Positions 51,126-58,831 of a stretch of DNA of 64,000 nt are shown one piece after another; positions within the stretch are counted from its first letter, which is position 1, and each line of letters opens with the position of its first letter. The stretch is from Rhodoferax sp. Its GTDB lineage: Bacteria; Pseudomonadota; Gammaproteobacteria; Burkholderiales; Burkholderiaceae_C. The stretch spans positions 124,001 through 188,000 of the forward strand of contig NZ_JAURYQ010000036.1 of assembly GCF_030653815.1 (NCBI RefSeq), in the 5' to 3' direction. Under the pieces are notes generated by a model. The model worked only from the letters and a program-made list of their open reading frames with translations. It searched no databases and was not told the origin of the DNA. Position numbers and translations under genes: made by a program.

Positions 51126-51952
51126 GCCGCATTGCCGCCACGTTCACCCAATTGCAAGCCCAGGGCCGCAAGGCGCTGATTCCGTTTGTCACCGCGGGTT
51201 TCCCGTACCCCGACGTCACTCCGGAGCTGATGCACGCCATGGTCGCGGGCGGTGCCGATGTGATTGAGCTCGGCGTACCGTTCTCCGACCCCAGCGCCGA
51301 CGGCCCGGTCATTCAAAAAGCGGGTGACAAGGCGCTGGCCGCCGGCATCGGTCTGGTGCAGGTGCTGGTCATGGTGCGTGAATTCCGCCAGACCAACAAC
51401 AGCACCCCGGTGGTGCTGATGGGCTACGCCAACCCGGTTGAGCGTTACAGCCAGAAACACCGGCGTGTCGATGCGAAAGCGGGAACCAGTGCCTTTGTGC
51501 AAGATGCCGCAGCGGCCGGGGTCGATGGTGTGCTCATTGTCGACTACCCGCCCGAAGAATGCGAAGAGTTTGCCGCTGAACTCAAGGCAAACCAGATGGA
51601 CCTGATCTTTTTGCTGGCGCCCACGTCGACCGACGAACGCATGCAGCAGGTCGCGCGTATTGCCAGTGGTTACGTCTATTACGTGTCGCTCAAAGGTGTC
51701 ACCGGTTCCGGGGCGCTCGACATCGATGCGGTCGAGGCCATGCTGCCGCGCATTCGCCAACACGTCAGTGTGCCCGTGGGTGTGGGCTTTGGCATTCGCG
51801 ACGCCGCCACCGCCCGCGCCATCAGCCGGGTGGCTGACGCGGTGGTGATCGGCAGCCGTATCATTCAGTTGATTGACGCGCAGCCACGTGACCAGGTTGC
51901 CGCCACGGCCGAGGCGTTCTTGCGCGACATCCGCACCGCGCTCGATTCATAA
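51122..51952 (+). CDS. trpA: Tryptophan synthase alpha chain
   Basis: 276-aa subunit cleaving indole-3-glycerol phosphate. The catalytic acids are Glu49 and Asp60 in [31 protein letters not shown] and [12 protein letters not shown] are also present. accD begins 37 nt later, a standard Burkholderiales order. Confidence 0.97.
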   Translation: MSRIAATFTQLQAQGRKALIPFVTAGFPYPDVTPELMHAMVAGGADVIELGVPFSDPSADGPVIQKAGDKALAAGIGLVQVLVMVREFRQTNNSTPVVLMGYANPVERYSQKHRRVDAKAGTSAFVQDAAAAGVDGVLIVDYPPEECEEFAAELKANQMDLIFLLAPTSTDERMQQVARIASGYVYYVSLKGVTGSGALDIDAVEAMLPRIRQHVSVPVGVGFGIRDAATARAISRVADAVVIGSRIIQLIDAQPRDQVAATAEAFLRDIRTALDS

Positions 51953-51989
51953 TTTGCCATCTTTCCAAGAAGACGAACAAGGACACATC

Positions 51990-52862
51990 ATGAGTTGGCT
52001 CGAAAAATTGCTTCCCCCCAAAATCCAGCACACCAACCCCGAGGACCGGCGCAGCGTGCCCGAGGGCCTGTGGATCAAATGCCCCAGTTGCGACACGGTG
52101 CTCTACAAGACCGACCTGGAGCAAAACCAGAACGTCTGCCCAAGCTGCAGCCACCATCACCGCATCGGTGCGCGGGCCCGGCTGAACGCTTTTCTGGACA
52201 ACGAAGGCCGCTATGAAATTGGCCAGGAAGTCCTGCCAGTGGATGCGCTCAAGTTCAAGGACAGCCGTAAGTACCCCGAGCGCCTGAAGGAAGCGCTGGA
52301 AAACACCGGTGAGACCGATGCCCTGGTGGTCATGGGTGGCTCGGTGCTGGGCATTGGCCTGGTGGCGGCCTGTTTTGAATTTGAATTCATGGGAGGCAGC
52401 ATGGGCAGCGTGGTGGGCGAGCGCTTTGTGCGCGGCGTGCATACCGCCATCGAGCAAAAAGTGCCGTTTGTGTGCTTCACCGCCACCGGTGGTGCGCGCA
52501 TGCAGGAAGGCTTGCTCTCGCTGATGCAGATGGCCAAGACCAACGCCTCACTGACCCATCTGGCCAAGAAAGGCCTGCCCTATATCAGCGTGCTGACCGA
52601 CCCGACCATGGGCGGTGTCAGTGCCGGTTTTGCCTTTTTGGGGGATGTGGTGATTGCCGAGCCCAAGGCCCTGATCGGCTTTGCCGGCCCGCGCGTGATC
52701 GAATCCACCGTGCGCGTCACGCTGCCCGAAGGTTTTCAGCGCGCCGAGTTTTTGCAGACCAAGGGTGCGGTGGACCTGATTTGTGACCGCCGCGAGTTGC
52801 GCAAAACCATCGCCAACACGCTGGCCATGCTGACGCGCCAGAGTGCGGATGCGGTGGCTTAG
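51990..52862 (+). CDS. accD: Acetyl-CoA carboxylase carboxyltransferase beta subunit
   Basis: 290-aa subunit making malonyl-CoA for fatty-acid synthesis. The N-terminal zinc ribbon is C31/C34 (KCPSCDTVL) and C50/C53 ([11 protein letters not shown]), and the crotonase-type core contains [14 protein letters not shown]. It ends 12 bp before the degenerate att repeat of the inserted element. In many relatives folC follows accD; here it does not. Confidence 0.97.
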   Translation: MSWLEKLLPPKIQHTNPEDRRSVPEGLWIKCPSCDTVLYKTDLEQNQNVCPSCSHHHRIGARARLNAFLDNEGRYEIGQEVLPVDALKFKDSRKYPERLKEALENTGETDALVVMGGSVLGIGLVAACFEFEFMGGSMGSVVGERFVRGVHTAIEQKVPFVCFTATGGARMQEGLLSLMQMAKTNASLTHLAKKGLPYISVLTDPTMGGVSAGFAFLGDVVIAEPKALIGFAGPRVIESTVRVTLPEGFQRAEFLQTKGAVDLICDRRELRKTIANTLAMLTRQSADAVA

Positions 52863-52874
52863 GGCCGCTGTTTG

Positions 52875-52896
52875 AATGTGGTCGCCAACAGGAATC
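52875..52896. repeat. Attachment-site copy beside accD (degenerate tRNA-Arg end)
   Basis: AATGTGGTCGCCAACAGGAATC repeats 62115-62138 except for a 2-nt deletion after GTGGT. It matches the T-arm and acceptor end of tRNA-Arg in reverse orientation. It carries no functional tRNA. Confidence 0.75.
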
Positions 52897-52951
52897 ATAA
52901 ACAAGGCTGTAGGCCGCATGAATCCTAGCTTTTCGTCGTGAGGTGGCAAAA

Positions 52952-52992
52952 TGTACCCCTAAATGTACCCCCAACTCGCGAAGGATACCCCC
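52952..52992. repeat. TGTACCCCC-type repeats at the left end
   Basis: TGTACCCC at 52952-52959, TGTACCCCC at 52964-52972 and ATACCCCC at 52985-52992 lie between the att copy and the integrase start. The same motif recurs at the right end, suggesting integrase arm-type binding sites or a related control element. Confidence 0.55.
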
Positions 52993-52995
52993 ATC

Positions 52996-54201
52996 ATGGC
53001 CCTGACTGATGCCCAACTGCGCAACCTGACCGAACCCGGTAAACACTTCGACGGCGGGGGCCTTTATTTGGATTTGACCAAGGCGGGCGGCAAATACTGG
53101 CGTTTGAAGTACAGATTCGGCGGCCGTGAAAAACTATTAGCCTTTGGAACCTACCCGGCTGTTAGCCTGAAGGCCGCACGCGACAAAGCCAACCAAGCCC
53201 GAAAGACCTTGCAAGATGGCCGCGACCCCGGCGCCCAACGCAAGGCCGAAAAAGCCAAGATCGTTTACGAAACCGCAAACACCCTTGAGGCGGTTTCCCG
53301 TGCCTGGCTGTCACACCAGGCCGCCCGCTGGGCAACGATCACACACGACCGAATCGAGGCATCCCTCAAAGCGGACATTTTCCCGGCACTGGGTGCCCGA
53401 CCTGTTGCCGGCATCAAGCCCGGCGAAATCATGGCGGCCGTCAAAAAGGTCGAAGCCCGTGGCGCTGCTGAACAGGCCGACCGGGTGCTGAAGCGGGTCA
53501 AAGCCATTTACCGCTGGGCAGTGACCCATGAACGCATCGAATCCAATCCGATGGTTGACCTGATGCCCGGCGAAATCTTGAAGCCCCGCAATGTCACGCA
53601 CCGGGCCGCCCTGGCAGACAGCGACCTGCCCGCGTTCCTGGCCAAACTGGCAACCTACCAAGGCGACCCCAACACGGTGCACGCTTTGCGGCTGCTGATG
53701 CTGACAGCGACCCGCCCGGGCGAAACACGCGGCGCACGGTGGGCAGAATTCGACCTCGACGCGGCGCTGTGGATCATCCCGGCAGAGCGTATGAAAATGA
53801 AGATCGAACACCGGGTGCCACTGTCAACCCAAGCCGTTGCACTTCTGCGCACCATGCAAACCCTGAGCGGCGGCCGTGAGCTGGTATTCCCCAGCCCAAC
53901 CTACCCCAGCAAGCCCCTGAGCGAAAACACCTTCAATTCAGCCCTGGCAAACATGGGTTTCAAAGGCACGGCAACCGCCCACGGTTTCCGGGCGCTGTTT
54001 TCCACGGTGGCCAATGAATGCAACTGGAACCCCGACGCGATAGAACGCCAGCTTGCCCACTTGGAAAAAAACGGCGTGCGGGCTGCCTACCATCGTTCGA
54101 CCTACCTTGAAGACCGCGCCAAGCTGATGCAGTGGTGGGCGGACTACCTCGACGGCCGCAAGACAGGCAAGGTTTTGAAAATGAAAAAGCGGGCCGCCTG
54201 A
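52996..54201 (+). CDS. int: Tyrosine recombinase / P4-type integrase
   Basis: 401-aa integrase with an N-terminal DUF4102-type arm-binding domain (LTEPGKHFDGGGLYLDLTKAGGKYWRLKYRFGGREKLLAFGTYP). The catalytic domain has Arg240 in TATRPGETRG, His329-xx-Arg332 in AHGFRALFS, His355 and the nucleophile Tyr370 in HRSTYLEDR. The start at 52996 (MALTDAQLRN) is preferred over 11 codons upstream that overlap the TGTACCCCC repeats. It lies 134 bp inside the accD flank and points into the element. Confidence 0.95.
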   Translation: MALTDAQLRNLTEPGKHFDGGGLYLDLTKAGGKYWRLKYRFGGREKLLAFGTYPAVSLKAARDKANQARKTLQDGRDPGAQRKAEKAKIVYETANTLEAVSRAWLSHQAARWATITHDRIEASLKADIFPALGARPVAGIKPGEIMAAVKKVEARGAAEQADRVLKRVKAIYRWAVTHERIESNPMVDLMPGEILKPRNVTHRAALADSDLPAFLAKLATYQGDPNTVHALRLLMLTATRPGETRGARWAEFDLDAALWIIPAERMKMKIEHRVPLSTQAVALLRTMQTLSGGRELVFPSPTYPSKPLSENTFNSALANMGFKGTATAHGFRALFSTVANECNWNPDAIERQLAHLEKNGVRAAYHRSTYLEDRAKLMQWWADYLDGRKTGKVLKMKKRAA

Positions 54202-54257
54202 TGACCCCGCCCGGCATGTTTTGCCACGTTTCCAGGCTGCTAAAACCTGAAAACACT

Positions 54258-54361
54258 GGGACACTGAGGACAAAACGCCAGAACCTAGCAACCATGCGGG
54301 TTAGCGGCCAATTGGCGACTGAGGACAAAGTGGGGACAAAGTGCGGACAAAGTGAGGACAC
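54258..54361. repeat. 11-bp iteron-like repeats after int
   Basis: Three tandem copies of xGGACAAAGTG occupy 54322-54354, with a fourth partial copy (AGGACAC) at 54355. Two weaker matches lie upstream at 54258 (GGGACACTG) and 54267 (AGGACAAAACG); the latter is exactly 55 bp (5 x 11) from the first tandem copy. The 11-bp spacing is about one helical turn, so a protein could bind on one face. Confidence 0.65.
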
Positions 54362-54800
54362 TTTTATATGATGAAAATGAATTCAATCATTCATACATAC
54401 TCTTTGCCCCTTGCCCGGCCCCCATTCCGGGCCGCCCGGTGCTTTGCCGGGTTACTGCGAACGCTTGCAAATTTGAGCGCAAAGGGGCTTCCCCTTGGAA
54501 CCAATCAACGGGCGGCCGTGTTGCTGACAGCGCCAGCAAATACCGTTTTTCTGTCAATCGGCCGCCTGTGGATAACTTTTGCAGCATCCGTTTTCTGCAA
54601 AGTGCCTAAAAAATGGGCACGGTGGATAACGTTTGCAAGTGCATGAATTCATTGAATATTCCCGATAATGTGCATAAAGTTATTCATTTTCTCTACTTCA
54701 TACGACCGGTATTATGTTAACTAGTGTGCTGTTTTAAACGTATATTGCACACTTACGGGAATGTCGCTACACTCACAACATGCAAACTAAGGACAAACAA
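54362..54800. other. Gene-poor candidate replication-origin region
   Basis: About 440 bp without a convincing gene. TGTGGATAA, the DnaA-box consensus, is at 54567-54575, and a one-mismatch copy GGTGGATAA is at 54621-54629. Both sit in a longer repeat GTGGATAAC-N-TTTGCA whose copies are 54 bp apart. An AT-rich stretch follows (54640-54750). Together with the 11-bp repeats just upstream and the element's own primase and helicase-like genes, this looks like an origin. It is an inference. Confidence 0.45.
54723..54753. promoter_or_regulatory. Operator candidate upstream of the HTH regulator
   Basis: AGTGTGC (54723-54729) and GCACACT (54747-54753) form a perfect 7-bp inverted repeat separated by 17 bp of AT-rich DNA, 48 bp before the regulator start. 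The spacing fits adjacent major grooves two turns apart. Confidence 0.45.
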
Positions 54801-55019
54801 ATGACTCTTGAAGAACTTGACGCTGCATTGCTGGCGCTGGGCTGGAAGGTAAGCGACTTTTGCCGGGCGACTGGCCTGCACCGCAACACCCCCAGCCGCT
54901 GGCGCAATGAGGGCGTGCCGATACCTGGCTGGGTGCCCAAACACTTGACCCTACTTCTTGAAATAAAGCGTCTGAGCGCTTCCTATTTGGTCCCACCAAA
55001 AGACAGCGCCAGCGAATGA
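54801..55019 (+). CDS. Small HTH (Cro/repressor-like) DNA-binding protein
   Basis: 72-aa protein starting MTLEELDAALLALGWKVSDFCRATGLHRNTPSRWRNEGVPIPGW. The segment DFCRATGLHRNTPSRWRNEG is a helix-turn-helix of the Cro/phage-regulator type. AAGGA at 54789-54793 supports the ATG at 54801 over one 7 codons upstream. An inverted repeat lies just before it, so it may autoregulate. The role as element repressor is inferred. Confidence 0.7.
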   Translation: MTLEELDAALLALGWKVSDFCRATGLHRNTPSRWRNEGVPIPGWVPKHLTLLLEIKRLSASYLVPPKDSASE

Positions 55020-55124
55020 AAAACGCGAAGCCCTGGCGCGTTTGACCAGGGCAAAAAGGCGGGGCCGGGCAGTGGTGACACACTACCCAGCCCCTGACCA
55101 CCAACAATCGACAAAGGATTGAAA

Positions 55125-55691
55125 ATGGCTGCTGTGGAATCTACACCAAAAACACCCCGCCGGGCACGGCGTGCAAGCCCCGAGGCCAGCGAATGCATTC
55201 CCGCCTATGGTGCTGGCGCTGGCGTGCTGTCATTCCGGCACGGGCTGCGAGTGCGTGAGCGCAACGCGATTGACAAGGCGATAGCCATTGTTGGGCGCTG
55301 CCTGGCCTTGGACCGGACAACATTCGCCACGCCTGACGCGGTGAAAACTTACCTTCAATTGCAGCTATCCGGGGAACAGGTAGAACGCTTTGCCGTGCTG
55401 TTTTTGGACGTGCAAAACCGCTTCATTGCATTTGAAGTGATGTTCACGGGCACACTGGCACAAACGAGTGTTTACCCCCGTGAAGTTGTTATGGCCGCCC
55501 TGGCGCATGGTGCGTCGGCCGTGATACTTTCCCACAATCACCCAAGTGGAAGCGTGCAACCCAGCCGGGCAGACGAGATGCTGACGCAAACCCTGAAACA
55601 AACGCTGGCGCTGATTGATGTGCGGGTGTTGGATCATGTGATCGTGGCACCCCGTGGCGCCCTGAGCATGGCAGAGCGGGGCCTGCTGTAA
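55125..55691 (+). CDS. RadC-family JAB-domain protein
   Basis: 188-aa protein with the RadC/MPN metal motif SHNHPSGSVQPSRAD (His137, His139, Asp150) and the preceding VLFLDVQNRFIAFEVMFTGTLAQTSVYPREV. The N-terminal helix-hairpin-helix of full RadC is replaced by a short basic stretch (PRRARRASPEASE), as in many element-borne RadC proteins. Function in DNA repair has been questioned; roles in anti-restriction or mobile-element biology are suggested but unproven. AAAGGA lies 6 nt before the ATG. Confidence 0.88.
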   Translation: MAAVESTPKTPRRARRASPEASECIPAYGAGAGVLSFRHGLRVRERNAIDKAIAIVGRCLALDRTTFATPDAVKTYLQLQLSGEQVERFAVLFLDVQNRFIAFEVMFTGTLAQTSVYPREVVMAALAHGASAVILSHNHPSGSVQPSRADEMLTQTLKQTLALIDVRVLDHVIVAPRGALSMAERGLL

Positions 55692-55806
55692 CCCTGCAAA
55701 AGTTTTGCCACGTCTAGCCCACGGCTGATCCCCAAGGGCGAAAAGCGGGAAACCTTCACCCGCCTGGCGCTGGCACCCTATGAAGGCCGCACCTGAAGGG
55801 GTGGCG

Positions 55807-56643
55807 ATGGCGAAACCAACGAAAAGCCCAAGCGAAAGGGCATCCGCCCGGCTTGTAGGGCTGATTCGCAAAACAGGCACCCAAGCTGGCGAGTCTGGCC
55901 AGTTTGACCCCTGGCAACATGCTGAAATTGAATTCAAATTTAGAGCATTGCAAAACACCCCTGCGCCAGCAAGTGAAGCCGACAAAGCTGTTGTACTTGA
56001 ATATTCCCGCCGGGAAGATATTGAAAATGCCGCCGATAACGCATGGGCAGGGCCGCTACTGCACCGTCCAAAATTTCAGGTAATGGCGGCCAAAAAGTGT
56101 CTTGAAAAACAAAAAGACATTGAATCGGGCGATGGCTTTTCGGTCATGGAATCAGTAGCGCAATGTGCCGCCCACGGGCTTGTTTTGCCCGCTTGGCTAG
56201 CAGCCTCTTTTATCGAGCGTTATGAACGCGTGTTGTCTGGTGCATCAAAGGGCTGGGGTGAATCTGATGCATTCGGCTCTGTTGTGCCCAAAGGTCAAAA
56301 TATTGCTAGGGTAGTTGCAAACGCTAAATTTAAACCTTGGGCGTATGAAGTTGCATTGGAGTTGCTTGCAGACCACCCGCAGCGACCAATCGACGCCGGT
56401 TTTTTTGAGGATGTCGGGGAGCAGATTGGACGCAAAAGCACAACGGTTCAAGCCCTCATAAAACACCACTGTAGCGACGGTCTTTTTGCACCATTGAAGT
56501 ACGTCAAAGATGAACTTTTGACAGGCAAAACACTTGAAGAAGTCGTATCCAATTGGGGACATATCCAACACGAACTAAGCTTAAAAAAAATGGATTTTGA
56601 ACACGACAGTTTAGGCAACCTAGTTGAAATCGATGTCAAATAA
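55807..56643 (+). CDS. Hypothetical protein, unknown family
   Basis: 278-aa soluble protein I do not recognise. The start at 55807 has AGGGG upstream; another ATG 9 codons earlier lacks one. The N-terminal third is basic and serine/lysine rich, followed by mostly helical sequence and an acidic C-terminus (KKMDFEHDSLGNLVEIDVK). There is no signal peptide, membrane helix or clear catalytic motif. The second half (from about 56270) is noticeably more AT-rich than its neighbours, suggesting a different origin. Position between regulators and replication genes makes it a cargo candidate. Confidence 0.65.
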   Translation: MAKPTKSPSERASARLVGLIRKTGTQAGESGQFDPWQHAEIEFKFRALQNTPAPASEADKAVVLEYSRREDIENAADNAWAGPLLHRPKFQVMAAKKCLEKQKDIESGDGFSVMESVAQCAAHGLVLPAWLAASFIERYERVLSGASKGWGESDAFGSVVPKGQNIARVVANAKFKPWAYEVALELLADHPQRPIDAGFFEDVGEQIGRKSTTVQALIKHHCSDGLFAPLKYVKDELLTGKTLEEVVSNWGHIQHELSLKKMDFEHDSLGNLVEIDVK

Positions 56644-56688
56644 TTTTGAACTTTTTGAGATTACAAAAACATAGCCATTAAATCTAAT

Positions 56689-56717
56689 GGGCACCTTAAC
56701 AACTTTCATAGGTGCCC
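56689..56717. promoter_or_regulatory. Hairpin/operator directly before the AlpA-like gene
   Basis: GGGCACCT (56689-56696) and AGGTGCCC (56710-56717) are perfect complements around a 13-nt spacer, ending 1 nt before the ATG at 56719. Any ribosome-binding site would be inside it; no Shine-Dalgarno is seen. It could hide the start codon in mRNA or bind a regulator. Confidence 0.45.
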
Positions 56718-56718
56718 C

Positions 56719-56988
56719 ATGCGTTCAAACGAACATCCCCAGCCCGTGCAAACCATGCCCGGCGCAAACCCCAGCAACCAACGCGGCCGCGTGTCAGCAA
56801 CACCCCCCCAGCCTGATCGACTGATCCGTCTGCATGAAGTTTGCGCCCTGACCTCAGTTGGAAAAACTTCCGTGTACTCTATCGAGGGTTTCCCGAAACG
56901 CGTGCAACTGTCCCGCCGGGCTGTTGGCTGGCGCTTGTCCGAAGTGCAGGCATGGATTGAAACCCGCGTTCAAGCTGGTGGCCAGTAA
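56719..56988 (+). CDS. AlpA-family phage-type transcriptional regulator
   Basis: 89-aa protein with a proline-rich first 30 residues and an AlpA/excisionase-like wHTH: PDRLIRLHEVCALTSVGKTSVY then FPKRVQLSRRAVGWRLSEVQAWIE. AlpA-type proteins activate excision or replication genes in P4-like elements and PICIs. It precedes the replication genes here, which is consistent. Function not tested from sequence. Confidence 0.82.
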   Translation: MRSNEHPQPVQTMPGANPSNQRGRVSATPPQPDRLIRLHEVCALTSVGKTSVYSIEGFPKRVQLSRRAVGWRLSEVQAWIETRVQAGGQ

Positions 56989-56997
56989 GGTGCACCC

Positions 56998-57336
56998 ATG
57001 CCAGTGCAAACGCGTGAACAGGACGCAAGCCGAACCACGCTTGCAATCAGGCGTGAGTCCTTCGACTACGGCAACAAAAAGCCCAACCGCATTCCCCCGG
57101 CAGATTCACCAAACCGGCCGCAATTGGCCCGACTTTGGGTGGCTGCTTTTACGGCTGCCAACAAGCGCCGGCACCTGAAAACCTTCACTTATGGTGGGCG
57201 GCGGTATGGCGTGATTTATCTCGGGTTTTTGTTGTGTGTGGCGGACTGGCAAACCCGGCGCGTCTTAGTAAAACCGCCTGCATCCATGGCCGCCCTGGCT
57301 GCCATTGTGGGTTCTGAAAAGGTAGCGTACCAATGA
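56998..57336 (+). CDS. Hypothetical protein
   Basis: 112-aa protein of unknown family. An N-terminal polar part (about 1-45, rich in Arg and Asn) leads to a compact domain (LARLWVAAFTAANKRRHLKTFTYGGRRYGVIYLGFLLCVADWQ). No motif is recognised. It lies 9 nt after the AlpA-like gene, and its stop overlaps the next ATG by 4 nt, so it is part of a tight operon ending with the primase and helicase-like genes. Confidence 0.55.
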   Translation: MPVQTREQDASRTTLAIRRESFDYGNKKPNRIPPADSPNRPQLARLWVAAFTAANKRRHLKTFTYGGRRYGVIYLGFLLCVADWQTRRVLVKPPASMAALAAIVGSEKVAYQ

Positions 57337-57629
57337 CACCAGGCACCATCACCAAGCCACACCACGACACCCGCCCGGCACAGATTGAACGGGTGGCTGA
57401 TTTTCTTGAACAACACCCCCACAGCACGGCAAAAGAAATCGACGCGGCGTGTGATGTTGGCAGTGTGACCAAGGTCATTTCAGACATGCGCGGCCTGGGT
57501 TATGACATTGGCCGTGCCTGGCGCTGGCGCGATGTTTCATGCGCTGGCGATGGACGTTCGCGCATGGTGCGCACGTATGCACTGATCTACCGCCCCAACA
57601 CCCAGCCCGACCTATTCACCCCCCTATGA
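57333..57629 (+). CDS. Predicted winged-helix DNA-binding protein
   Basis: 98-aa protein. PAQIERVADFLEQHPHSTAKEIDAACDVGSVTKVISDMRGLGYDI fits a winged helix-turn-helix with a recognition helix and wing. The start overlaps the previous gene (ATGA), and the stop overlaps the primase ATG the same way. A role in initiation or copy control is possible by context. Confidence 0.6.
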   Translation: MTPGTITKPHHDTRPAQIERVADFLEQHPHSTAKEIDAACDVGSVTKVISDMRGLGYDIGRAWRWRDVSCAGDGRSRMVRTYALIYRPNTQPDLFTPL

Positions 57630-58831
57630 AAACCATCATCACCCCCGACTTGATCCGGGCCGCCCTGCAACATGTCCCGGCAAATCTTGCCCGCGATGAA
57701 TGGGCACGGGTGGGCATGGCGATTAAATCCGAATACCCCGATGACACGGGCCGCGAGCTGTTCACCGAATGGAGCGCCACGGCGGACGGTTTCGACCTTA
57801 AGGCCACGCGTTCTACCTGGCAGAGCATCAAGGCGGGCGGCGGTGTTGGCATTGGTACGCTGTTGCACCTGGCCAAATCAAACGGGTTCACTCTGCCCAA
57901 GCCTGATCAAGCGCCAGCAAAACCAGATCCCGCCACGGTGGCACGCCTGGCCAGTGAGCGGGCCGCCCGGCAACAAGCCGAACAAGCCAACGAACAAGCC
58001 CGCCACGACCACGCCAGCAACGAGGCCGCGCTACTGTGGCAGGCTGCCAGCGAATCAGGCGAAAGCCCCTACCTGACACGCAAGGGCGTTCAACCGTATG
58101 GCGTGCGGTTTGCGTCTGATGGCTGCGTGTTGGTGCCCATGGTTGACACGGTGGGCAAACTGTGGAACGTGCAACGCATATTTCCCCGCAAACCTGCGAA
58201 TGTTGGCACCGACAAAATGGGTTTGAAGGGTGCCCGAAAATCAGGCTGTTTTCATTGGTGCGGTGATCCGGCGGGCGCTTCGGTGCTGCTGGTGGCTGAA
58301 GGTTACGCCACGGCTGCCAGCCTGCACCAGGCCACGGGCCGCCCGGTGGCGGTGGCGTTTGACGCTGGCAACCTGCCCCACGTGGCAAAGGCATTGCACC
58401 AGGCGCATCCGGCCGCGCTGATCGTGATTTGTGGCGATGATGACACCGACACCCACGCCAAAACAGGCAACAACCCCGGCCGCGACAAAGCCACGGCGGC
58501 CGCCCGTGCGGTGACTGGCCTGGCTGTTTTTCCTGAAGGATTGCCCGCTGGCGCCAGTGACTTCAACGACTGGCACGCGGCCGCCGGGCTTGACGCGGTG
58601 CGGGCATGTATCGAGGCCGCCATCGATGCGCACCAAGCAGCGAAAACGGCCGCACAGTCAACGCAAACCGCAAGGCAAGGCAACCCCCCAACGCGAAGCA
58701 AAACAAGGCCAGTGGGCCGAATGCTGGCCAGATGTTTGACCCGTTCACGGTTGACGATTCCGGCGTTTGGTTTTGCGGTGCTGACCAGGACGGCAAACGC
58801 AAGCCGCCCGAATGGATTTGCAGCCCCTTGA
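57626..58831 (+). CDS. PriCT/TOPRIM-domain primase-like protein
   Basis: 401-aa protein. The N-terminal 85 residues are a PriCT_2-like domain (ITPDLIRAALQHVPANLARDEWARVGMAIKSEYPDD). The TOPRIM fold at about 218-300 has the acid Glu225 (VLLVAEGYATAASL) and the aspartates in ICGDDDTD (271-275). The last 46 residues after the slippery site are basic, low-complexity (TRSKTRPVGRMLARCLTRSRLT) and overlap the DUF927 gene by 100 nt. Likely makes primers for element replication. ATG overlaps the preceding gene. Confidence 0.82.
   Translation: MKTIITPDLIRAALQHVPANLARDEWARVGMAIKSEYPDDTGRELFTEWSATADGFDLKATRSTWQSIKAGGGVGIGTLLHLAKSNGFTLPKPDQAPAKPDPATVARLASERAARQQAEQANEQARHDHASNEAALLWQAASESGESPYLTRKGVQPYGVRFASDGCVLVPMVDTVGKLWNVQRIFPRKPANVGTDKMGLKGARKSGCFHWCGDPAGASVLLVAEGYATAASLHQATGRPVAVAFDAGNLPHVAKALHQAHPAALIVICGDDDTDTHAKTGNNPGRDKATAAARAVTGLAVFPEGLPAGASDFNDWHAAAGLDAVRACIEAAIDAHQAAKTAAQSTQTARQGNPPTRSKTRPVGRMLARCLTRSRLTIPAFGFAVLTRTANASRPNGFAAP
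58684..58690 (+). promoter_or_regulatory. Candidate -1 frameshift slippery heptamer
   Basis: CCCCCCA reads C-CCC-CCA in the primase frame, fitting X XXY YYZ. Slipping back one base enters the frame that continues through the DUF927 protein, 42 nt before its ATG at 58732. It lies at primase codons 354-355. Confidence 0.4.

Noticed and set aside
54368..54646. A 92-aa plus-strand ORF (MMKMNSIIHTYSL...) between the iterons and the HTH regulator
   Set aside because: No ribosome-binding site, unusual composition, no recognisable domain, and it overlaps the two DnaA-box-like sites. More likely non-coding origin DNA.
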